From contig JAVYIG010000041.1 in the NCBI GenBank assembly GCA_035222895.1, forward strand, positions 992,001-1,056,000: a DNA stretch of 64,000 nucleotides, given 5' to 3'. The notes beneath the pieces were generated by a model, which was not told the origin of the DNA, did no database searches, and was given only the letters and a program-made list of their open reading frames with translations. This DNA is from Strongylocentrotus droebachiensis. Its lineage: Eukaryota; Echinodermata; Echinoidea; Camarodonta; Strongylocentrotidae. A program made the translations under genes and the position numbers. Shown piece by piece: positions 25,901-34,538 of this stretch. Position 1 is the stretch's first letter. Every line of letters starts with the position of its first letter.

Positions 25901-28200
25901 TTATAAGAGCAAAATGTTGATGAAAAACTTTCATTTTAATATTTGACTATGATGCCATTATAATTCAATCCATGGGAATTAAATATTTATATAGCATTAC
26001 ACCCGCACAATCACTCGCCCTATATAATGTACCACTGACGTTGATAGTTCTCTATTGAAGCAAAAGCAGATGCAGTACTATTAAAGACCAATTTTGGAGT
26101 GGGGAATGAGTGGATAGGCAAGGGGTAAGGATGTTTGAATGCATGACCAAAAAGAGGCTAACACTCTGAAGAGTTCACTCGTGCCTATTTTATTTAAACG
26201 GTGCGTCACCATGCCAAATGATTACAAGAACTGTGTATTCCGCTAATCTGTAGGGCTCTCATTGCACGGCCATGTAATCCGTTTGTTTGCTTTGCTCGTA
26301 CAGAGTCACTTATATGAAATAATCTTGTTAGGCGTTAATTCTGTTTGGTACGAATCCTCGCTATCACAATGCTCAGCTGAGCAGAAAAAATTGGGAGGAA
26401 CTCTGCAAATGTCATTGCACTTTTTGACTACGTATAAACGCACATCAACGAAATGAATGTAATGCATAAAGCCAATTTGTGTCTTCATTGATGTGGGAGG
26501 GAGAGGGTGGTCGTTGTCATAGTAACAAGATGAAGCGTTGAAAGTACTGTCTGTAGATGTGTAGATGAGGGGTTGCTAAGCAGTTAATTAGACATGCATG
26601 ATGTGTGATATGAAGTTCAAGGTCGTATCTTCTTAAGAATTGAAAGAGTGTATAATTGGTATAATGATACTGATACTGCTATGTCCTTGGAAAAATACTA
26701 AACCAGTAGTGACGTGATCATTAGTGCACCACTTTTATGGTGTAAAATTGAGCTTTTATGAAGGTGAAGGTTCTTTTTCAGGTACTCTGATTGGTGGTAT
26801 ATATCGTTGTTATGTAGAATCAATGAATTAGGGCACTTTATCGTTTACTACTGCAAATCATATTTTAGGACTATGTTAGGAGAAGTACAGCCAGGATAAA
26901 ACACTTTAAGAGATGGTTAGGAAGATGATTATAGTAAAGTGAATAGGATGATTCATCTAGCAGGAGCGTATAGAACTGATTGGGATGTGGTTACGATTAC
27001 CACATTGAATTGATCCAATTGATTAGATGAATGTAACTCATTAGAATGTTCTAAGAAACAAGCCTTGATAATGTGACAACCTAGATGAATCACCTTTGGT
27101 AGGATTGAGATGTGAATTTGGATGGTGGGGTTGAGTTACTGACTGGCTGGCTGAAGTGGCACGTGCCGATCGTTGCATCTGCAATCCATTAAGCAGCTAA
27201 TTTGACAGTAGTGTCGCCGCCTCCCGACCGACCCATCACACCAAACTGCATACATGAAAACGATGATGCTGTGATAGCACTAGCTTTGATTTCAGACTCA
27301 AGGACGAAGTGACCGGATCTTCTCTATAGTTTTAAGCTATTGGAGACCAATTTCAATATTTAAAATAAAGTAATGTTTTTAAGAGATATCTTTTGTAAAT
27401 TTATGGAATATAAAGAGACGTCAGTCATTCTATATTTTATTGGCTAAAATTATTTTTTGTACAAAGTCTGTAATGCATCAGTTTGGACTGATTAAAAAAA
27501 AAAGAAATCACAAATTTCTTGCATGGATGGAAAATATCAATCAAGTTCCATTGAGAATTTAACCGCTCCTCCAACACCCACACACACAAATGTAATCTTG
27601 TAATGATTTAAAGATTCATACCTTGACAGCCTTCAAGTCATGATGAATGCTTTTTTTAGATGTAATCCCTCTTAGCTTAGTAAAGTTTTTATGATATCTT
27701 AAGAACCACTAAGTACAGTATATGTCGATGTTGTGTATGAGAAATACAAGGGTCTTTGGTGAGCTCCATGTGATGATGATTATTTCAATTTGTGAGATAT
27801 AATCCAAATATATATATATAGTTACATTGATAGTTTTGCTCAAAGGGGTATTTTGTAAGGCAGCAGTAATGGGCTATCCCTGCATAAGCAAAGCCTCAAA
27901 GTTTAACACATGTCTGAAGTTAAGTTAAATAAAAACCACTTTATATAAATGATTGGCAAGAGTGGTTGATAAAATAATAGCTGTGGGCAACTAAGGCCAT
28001 TACACATACTCATTTCTCTGTTTGGTGTTACAGGGAAATTTAGTACATGACATTTTATATCATTTATTTTACCAAGGTGGTTTGTTGTCGTTGTTCAGTT
28101 TTGTTTTCTTTTGTGTTAACTTTTGTTTTTTCCAGGCGGTTTTCCATGTTATGTACAAGCAAGGCTTTATGCCTCAGTCACACCTTTGTGTATTTGCCTT

Positions 28201-28347
28201 GCGTATTGCTGCATATTTATCGCAAGCCGTTTTAACATTTATTCCTATTTCTTGATATCAAGAAATGATTTTCTAATGTGAAGCAATAGTAATTCAAGAA
28301 ATAGGAATAAATGTTAAAACAGCTTGCCATTAATACGCAGCAATAGG
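28201..28347. repeat. Long foldback, about 54-bp arms and 38-bp loop
   Basis: The left arm (28201-28255, from gcgtattgctgc to tatttcttga) pairs with the right arm (28294-28347, from tcaagaaatagg to gcagcaatagg). The inner half (about 32 bp, gttttaacatttattcc through tatttcttga) is perfect, and the outer half has a few mismatches. The loop begins with a smaller palindrome, CTTGATATCAAG. It could be a small foldback transposon or a hairpin-RNA source when the intron is transcribed. No flanking target duplication was found by eye. Confidence 0.8.
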
Positions 28348-28884
28348 TATTAGCCTGTGCACTTGGCGATGAATGAGATGAGATTGAACTTATGAAAATT
28401 AGGGAAAACCCCTTTCCCTTCCCCCACTGGTTTGTTTTGAAGCCTCATCTTGTACTGATCACTGTCAAACAGTGTATAACAAAAAGTAGGGAGAAAAGCA
28501 TCCTTGCCCCTTTTTACCTCCACCTTACCTCCCAAGTGGTGCCTACTGTTATTCCTGAACAATAAAGTACTACAGTATTGTCTCAGAGTCAAAGCACAAG
28601 TACGTAAAGAGGAATGTATTTGTAACGTTGCTTTTATCAAACTGTTGCATCTATACGTGCATGGTCAATTTGCTTCCTGTAGATTAAGAGGTTTAATGTA
28701 TTAGCTTCACCAAAACATGAATATACAAGAAAGAAAAACAAACAGAATGAAAGATGATTAATTAACATTTGTTTTGCATCATATTGCATATGAGCTTTAT
28801 GCTTCTACTGTATACATGTATGCAGATAACCAAACTTGTTTCAAGAAATACCCTCCTACCCCTATACAAATTTCAGTACGCTTA

Positions 28885-29150
28885 CACGCGAGCTCGTCAG
28901 CGTGCTCGCCAACGAGTTCGTTGACGAGCAAGCAGACGAACTCGCCAGCGAGCTCGTTTCGTTCCAAATATGCAAATTAGCTACGAGCTCGTTGGCGTGC
29001 TCGTTGGCGAGCTCGTTGGCATGCTCCAAATATACACGCTCGTCACTGGCCGATAAGCTCGTTGGTTTGCTCGTCAACGAGTTCGTCAACGAGTTCGTCG
29101 ACAAGCTCGTCGGCGAGTTCGTCGACAATCTCGTGGAATGGCTGCAAGCT
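28885..29150. repeat. Left CGAGCTCGT-rich block of the composite element
   Basis: Dense repeats of the 8-bp palindrome CGAGCTCG and variants (gagttcgt, gtgctcgt, gacgagc) without a strict period. Because the words are 3n-spaced in places, both strands give false frames rich in Leu/Val/Glu or Ser/Ala/Thr. The same word returns at 31861-32285 near the other end, so it may be a subterminal repeat. Confidence 0.85.
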
Positions 29151-29177
29151 TAATGGTAAACTGATTGATACTTCATA

Positions 29178-29240
29178 ATCGATATTGGCAATATCGATAT
29201 TACCAATTAGGTAATACCAATATATATTGATATTACTAAT
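29178..29240. repeat. AT-rich palindrome block
   Basis: ATCGATATTG, one base, CAATATCGAT is a perfect 10-bp inverted repeat at 29178-29198. It is followed by ATTACC-AATTA-GGTAAT and a second 'taattaggtat' copy. Confidence 0.75.
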
Positions 29241-29587
29241 TAGGTATATTCTATTCTCAATTGTATTAACTCCATCACATAGATCATTTGAAGTGTATTC
29301 AAGAGTAACATTTAAAGTGACTCAGGCTCGTACACATATATATATACTAAATATGTATATTGTTTCTTGGTTAGTAATTATATAATCAATATCAATCTAT
29401 CAATCTATTGCTAAAACGTGAATGTAATTGTAAAATGATCAGACAAAATAATCTATTGGTTAATAATGGCAAAAGGAAAATAGAAATCACAAAAATGATG
29501 TGCATTGTCTTAATTTGCTTAACAAATCATGATAAATGTATTTTTCTGTCACACGTGTAAAGTAATAATGAATATTCATGAGATGAT

Positions 29588-29905
29588 TGTTTCAATTGGC
29601 CCTATTAGACTTTAATGGGATTTCAATTGGACCAATCTGCCCCATTAGACTTTAAAAGGTTTTCAATTGAGTTTTAATTGGACCAATTGAAGTCCAACTT
29701 CAGGCCAATTTGGGTCCCATTAATGTATAATGGGGCATAGGCCAATGGGGCCAATGGGCCCAATTGGTCCAATAGGGACAATCTGGACCAATTGAAACCA
29801 TCTGAAGTCCTATTAAATTCCCATTGAAACCTGTTAAAACCTATTGAGACCAATTGAAACCAATTGAAAATTAAATTGGTGTTCAATTAGTTTCAATTTG
29901 ATTTT
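29588..29905. repeat. CAATTGG foldback with arms of about 150 bp
   Basis: The left half carries TTTCAATTGG(A/C)CC and ATTAGACTTTAA words; the right half carries their reverse complements (GGACCAATTGAAACC, AAGTCCTATTAAA). The centre is around 29722-29742 (cccattaatgtataatgggg). The CAATTG palindrome itself recurs through the block. It is an imperfect long inverted repeat, giving a false minus-strand frame rich in Phe/Asn/Trp. Confidence 0.8.
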
Positions 29906-30119
29906 CGTCTTGGGTACCTAGTTACAACAAAAAAGTGAGTTAGTGGGGCTGAAGATAAGATCACATATTCAGGGCTGTCGTTTAAAGCCGGTAACCGGTA
30001 AAACTTGCCGCCTATTCACTCGTTTCTTACCGGCTATAATTCCTATAATAAACCTTGCAAAAATCACAGAAAGTAGATCTAAATCAATGCTAATCCAAAA
30101 TTTCCTTAATTTCGTCCAA

Positions 30120-30640
30120 GATATAATTAGTGCCGCACATACACGGCCGCAGTCGACGAAATCCCTTACGATCACGAACGCGACGTCGTCCGTACTTACC
30201 TAGACCTATCTATCTAACGTTACATCGCAGTTCTCCCCCCACAGCGCGGCGGCCAAGCCCGCCCGTCCCTACCCCATTGCGATCCCGATGTGCACGTGAG
30301 AAGACGATGCACTGCACAAAATGTATACACACTGATCATAACAAAACTGAAGCTAGCTCGCTGTAACCAAACTATCCGTTGCCGATTTGATATTTGAAGA
30401 TCACGGAAACCGGGGCCTATACACGTGCGTGCAATGTCTAGAGACAATGTACTTAAGATTCTGAGATGCGCAAATCGGCAACAGAGTTTTGAACTCGGCT
30501 GAGTTTAGGCCGGCCACGGCCGTCCCCGACGGACCCCCGCAGCTAGCTCGCATGATATATGCAGGCTCGCGCTCCGCGAATATTCAAAACTAACTTCCGA
30601 TCGCAATCGATCTCGAGGCCGCAAGGTACCACCAGATCTA
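30120..30640. other. CpG-rich block inside the composite element
   Basis: Markedly richer in CpG and GC than the surrounding DNA, with many restriction-like palindromes (GGCCGGCC, ACGGCCGT, GCTAGC-type) and a perfect 12-bp inverted repeat GTTGCCGATTTG (30378-30389) / CAAATCGGCAAC (30471-30482). On the minus strand a good donor-like site, AG|GTAAGTACGG, lies near 30190-30201, so a captured promoter or first exon is possible. No long convincing frame; the short Arg/Pro-rich frames follow from composition. Confidence 0.6.
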
Positions 30641-30984
30641 ATGTTACATAATTAATTAATAAATGAGAATTCATATGGGGAGCCAAATAAAAGTCACAAG
30701 TAAAAAAAAATCAAAATCTAGCCTCTGCTGCCCATTATTTAAATACTGTACATGTATTCAACAAATCATGATGTAGAAAGATTGAGTATGGTGCATCATC
30801 TCAGTTTAATTAAAAATTACAAAGTAATGGTACAAAGTGATAAATAATTATCAACTTAATAACTTTTCTTATGAGTTATGATTGTTCATGTAATATTAAA
30901 CATGAACAATATGTGTGTTTATTACAATATATGTGTAATACAAGGTAGGAAAGATAACTACAAATTTTCTTCTTAGGTATGCAC

Positions 30985-31100
30985 CAGATTGCACGATTTC
31001 AAGTGGAAAATCCCAAAAGGTCCCTACCGTGGGAGGGGAGACACCCCCCTTCCACACCCTCCCCCCCTCGGTCGCTTCGCTCCCTCGCAGTGATGGTACC
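30985..31100 (-). repeat. GC-rich fragment related to the hAT MITE interior
   Basis: On the minus strand the segment reads gcgagggagcgaagcgaccgag followed by runs of G. That matches the internal motif of the hAT MITE at 47071-47605 (gcgagggagcgtagcgaccgag). I could not find inverted ends around it, so it is probably an old fragment. Confidence 0.5.
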
Positions 31101-31400
31101 TCCTATAAAATTCAAATTACCTCCTTCAAAAATAATTAACAAGACCCCTGCATATTGCACAACAAAAAAGTTTGAAACAGTCCGTTAATTCCTCAGCCTC
31201 CTCTTATGTAATAAATTCCTCTTATGGTACCAGTTGAACTTGAAGTAAATTGTTTGGTTTGACAGAAGCTAAAAAGACAATTAACAGTGCTAATTAACAC
31301 AGGAATTTACAAGGTCATGGGCTCAGCCTGCAACCTCATATGGTACTGCATGTCCTACAAAATGGCCGCCTATAGCCTTGCTTAAGACTGTATAATTTCC

Positions 31401-31850
31401 CACTTTTCTGTGGCAGACCTGCTGCAGACTGTTCCTGTGGCATACTGGTATGCGGCAAGTCTGGAGCAAACTTTCGCCCTGCCGCAGACCGTTCCTGTGG
31501 CATACTAGTATGCGGCAAGTCTGGAGCAAAGTTTCATCCTACCGCAGATCTGCCGCAGACTGTTCCTGTGGCATACTAGTATGCGGCAAGTCTCGAGCAA
31601 AGTTTCATCCTGCCGCAGATCTGCCACAGACTGTTCCTGTGGCATACTGGTATGCGGCAAGTCTGCAGCAAAATTTCATCCTGCCTCAGATCTGCCGCAG
31701 ACTGTTCCTGTGGCATACTGGTATGCGGCAAGTCTGCAGCAAAATTTCTTTCTGCCGCATACTTCGGCATACTCTTTGCCGCAGACTAAAAGTCTGCCGC
31801 AGAGCTGTGGCAGGTCTGCGGCAGGTCTGCGGCATACTTTTCACTTTCCT
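31401..31850. repeat. Tandem array with GCATACTAGTATGC palindrome, 60-71 bp period
   Basis: 'catact(a/g)gtatgcggcaagtct' starts at 31441, 31501, 31572, 31642 and 31713: spacings of 60, 71, 70 and 71. The longer units contain an extra 'gatctgccgca'. In two units the core is the perfect 14-bp palindrome GCATACTAGTATGC. After 31750 the array decays into shorter CTGCCGCAGA/TCTGCGGCAG words, again mutually complementary. Open frames across it are repeat artefacts. Confidence 0.9.
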
Positions 31851-31860
31851 ATGGGGAGTT

Positions 31861-32285
31861 TACCCCCGAGCTCGCCACGAGCTCCCCAGTTTAACCCGAG
31901 CTCGCCATGAACTCCTCGTTTTACCCACGAGCTCGCCACGAGCTCCCCCTTTTACCAACGAGCTCGTCACGAGCTCCCCAGTTTATACCCGAGCTCGCCA
32001 CGAGCTCCACCTTTTACCCACGAGCTCGCCACGAGCTCCTCGTTTTACCCACGAGCTCGCCACGAGCTCCCCCTTTTACCAACGAGCTCGTCACGAGCTC
32101 CCCAGTTTATACCCGAGCTCGCCACGAGCTCCACCTTTTACCCACGAGCTCGCCACGAGCTCCCCCTTTTACCAACGAGCTCGTCACGAGCTCCCCCTTT
32201 ACCCCTGAGCTCGCCCACGAGCTCCCCAGTTTACCCGCGAGTTCGCCACGAGCTCGTGACGAACTCGCGCACGAGCTCGCCAACA
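31861..32285. repeat. 31-bp tandem array of CGAGCTCGCCACGAGCTC words
   Basis: About 13-14 units with a period near 31 bp, each with two SacI-type GAGCTC palindromes joined by ccac or tcac and a pyrimidine/TTTA spacer. Because 31 is not a multiple of 3, the translation cycles through RARHEL, TSSPRAP and NELVTSS in successive units, which shows that the 252-codon frame over 31450-32208 is not a protein gene. Confidence 0.9.
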
Positions 32286-32600
32286 TTTAGTAAGATCGTT
32301 ACTAGCGTCCTGGAAGCGTGTTACGAGCTTAAAGCCTAAAAAACGATCTTATTAAGCTTACCACGAGCATAATACGAGTTCGCGACGAACTTAAATTTGT
32401 ATAGGGGTACTCCACAAGCTTTTCCCTGTTTGATTAAACCAGAAAGCTTAGCTTATTTTCCCCCCAATATAGAAGGACAAGGATACCTTTTAAGGATGCA
32501 TCCATTTGATCATTAGCTTGTTTGCATGATTCGCTATTTGAGCACTTTCCTGGAGAATTTCAGTTGGTATCGTCATCGTGTGTAGGAGACAACTGGTTTA

Positions 32601-32622
32601 TGCCTGCCTGCCTGCCTGCCTG
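32601..32622. repeat. (TGCC)n microsatellite
   Basis: Five and a half perfect TGCC units. A complementary (GGCA)n run lies at 33968-33985. Confidence 0.85.
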
Positions 32623-33372
32623 AAGGGAGACCTAACTCATTCTCAAGGAAATTGGTTTGAGCAATTGAGAGAGATGCAACCAGAATGGAAGTGATGGCAG
32701 CGATCCATTTTCTGAACGAAAGATGCAGAGTGGATACAGTTGCACGGGTTGATAGGAAATTTGTATGAGAGGGAGAGAGAGAGACGATGGGGATGTTAGT
32801 GAACGTTTTGAATGGCATTTTATCACTATCCCATATATAGTTTTGCTGTTGTATAACAATTTAGGGGCATTATACTTTTTCAGTTGAGACAGCTTTGTGA
32901 TATTACTTTCATTACTTTAAATTTTCCTCTTCCAACGATCTGACGAGTTGCAGCAAATGACAATGAAAGTCAATGATCCTGTTACTAGAATATACAATTT
33001 CATAATTGAAATTATCACCAAGAGAAATTGGATATTCTCTGTAATGAAAAATCATTAATTTGAAGAAGAAATAATTATACAGCTAATTTTCAAAATGCTT
33101 TTTGGTGAATCAAATATTCTATATTTAGAAACTATTAAGTTGTTTTCAGGCTCGTTATATTATTTTTTCTGTTTCTCAAGTATTCAAAACAAAACTGAAA
33201 GAAAAGACATGAATAAGAATACATACCATGTATTAGGTATGGAGTGTGTTCACATTGAGGCGATTCTACAAACTTCTTTTAAGCTTCCAAAGTATCTTTT
33301 CCTGACTGAAGAAGGGAGTTTTTCAGAATTTTTCTGAGAGAAACCGGAATTGGTTCCTGCATACTAAGCAGA

Positions 33373-33400
33373 AAGAAAGAGAGAGAGGGTTAGAGAGTGA
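33373..33400. repeat. GA-rich microsatellite
   Basis: Short GAAA/GAGA purine run. Confidence 0.7.
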
Positions 33401-33577
33401 GAGATAAGGATGTTGATGTGCATTGGTAATGAGGGCTGATTGAATGCAAGCAGTCGGTTGAATGATAGCTTGATCCGATTCTCCATGCAAATCAGCATGG
33501 CAGGAAGGAGCACACGCGGCCAGGGGGCACGCCACATGCATGCATAATGACAACCAAGAGGGATCGCCATGATCAAG

Positions 33578-33621
33578 AGGAGGAGGACGATGATGATGAT
33601 GCCAGTGATGATGATGATGAA
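33578..33621. repeat. (GAT)n interrupted trinucleotide repeat
   Basis: GAT units interrupted by GCCAGT. Around it (33570-33830) the sequence is purine-rich, yielding Asp/Glu/Arg-rich frames that I do not regard as coding. Confidence 0.8.
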
Positions 33622-33967
33622 AGGTCTGGCTGCGAGCCAAAATACGACAAATGTTCACTACCCGGCCCCTGGATGCCGTTGAGAGACTGGCGGGAGAAAG
33701 AGAGAGGGAGGTTGAGGAAGAGAGCAAAGAAGAGGGTGGAAGAGGTGGACGGGCAGGAAAGAGACGGGAGCGGAGAAAGAGAAAGATGGAGAGTGATGAG
33801 GGAGAGATGGAGACAGAGAAAGGGTGGCGTGGTTAGAGACTCCGTCCGGGATGCATGATGTTGAGAATTGAAGTGATCATGTGATGGCAGTTGCGTGTGC
33901 TTATTCTGAAAATACCCATGTGACTGCTTAGCCGCAATGCTGCATTGCTACAATGAATGGGATGGTT

Positions 33968-33985
33968 GGCAGGCAGGCAGGCAGG
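33968..33985. repeat. (GGCA)n microsatellite
   Basis: Four and a half GGCA units. Confidence 0.8.
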
Positions 33986-34538
33986 AAGCTCTTAAAGGTT
34001 CTACTCACCCACCCTTAGGGTTGGTTGAGAAGCAATGAAAAGGAAACCTCCATTTAGTAGAGATTACTCAAGAATTTATCCTTTTTTCCTCTAAATAACA
34101 AGATGATTGTGAAATCTTGTTATGTACTCCAAGATGTGCTTACTGAATTTCATGATATTAATTTGAGACGCCCAAAATGTATTGTTTATATTTCATCTCT
34201 GTGTATACACCAATAAACCTCATTTTTGTCAATATTGTGACCAGTAGGATTAAAAGACATTTCACTTGTAGTTTGAAAAAAACTTAGATTGTCATGAATT
34301 ATGGAAAGAAGAACAATTAACACAAGAAATGTAATTGTTTCAGTTCCATACATTCAAGAAGTTTCTTTCCAAGGTATCACTTAAATCATGTTGAAATTAT
34401 CGTGGCAACCCTTGCTTGCTTTTATGCCATAAATTATAGGAAAGTTGAGAGTTCTATAGCTAAAGATCAAATCACATAAGTGTTGTCAGTTGTGAAAGGA
34501 ATCTTTTTTAAATTTCCCTGTTTGTTTCTTCTATCCAG

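Larger units (their letters stand above)
28857..32409. mobile_element. Composite DNA element with 17-bp TIRs and palindromic satellite interior
   Basis: TACCCCTATACAAATTT at 28857-28873 and its perfect reverse complement at 32393-32409 bound 3553 bp. If the outermost TA is the target, the ends are CCCCTATACAAATTT with a TA duplication, as in Tc1/mariner-like elements. Alternatively the CTCC found outside both ends (28853-28856 and 32410-32413) is a 4-bp duplication. The interior is made of blocks described separately: CGAGCTCG-rich (28885-29150), AT-rich palindromes (29178-29230), a CAATTGG foldback (29588-29905), a CpG-rich block (30120-30640), a GCATAC-GTATGC array (31401-31850) and a 31-bp CGAGCTCG array (31861-32285). 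No transposase is visible, so it is non-autonomous. I do not recognise the family. Confidence 0.75.
4489..34538 (+). other. Large phase-1 intron of about 30 kb
   Basis: Donor GTAAGT at 4489 and acceptor tttcttctatccag at 34525-34538; the phases on the two sides agree. The interior is a mixture of AT-rich unique-looking DNA and repeats, listed separately. Stretches 4500-9550, 10310-14290, 14760-18140, 18420-22200, 23000-28190 and 32420-34500 show no exon with both splice sites and a sustained, compositionally normal frame. Some unique stretches with balanced composition (for example 17340-17660, 24460-25160 and 27130-27330) could be conserved regulatory DNA, since long introns of animal regulators often carry enhancers; I see no specific proof. 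27157-27166 holds a palindromic E-box, GGCACGTGCC. Confidence 0.7.

Noticed and set aside
28836..29153. Frames rich in ELVNEFVDELV-like repeats
   Set aside because: Produced by repeated CGAGCTCGT words inside the composite element. Both strands are open in several frames, as expected for such words.
30130..30366. Arg/Pro-rich frame in the CpG-rich block
   Set aside because: Composition-driven; it lies within the composite element and lacks any recognisable motif.
31450..32208. A 252-codon frame, one of the longest in the window
   Set aside because: It runs across two tandem arrays (60-71 bp and 31 bp). The peptide cycles through three frames of the same 31-bp unit, so it is repeat translation and not a gene.
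33547..33858. Acidic/Arg-rich frame
   Set aside because: Purine-rich low-complexity DNA with GAT and GA repeats. Several overlapping frames are open and no good splice sites frame it.
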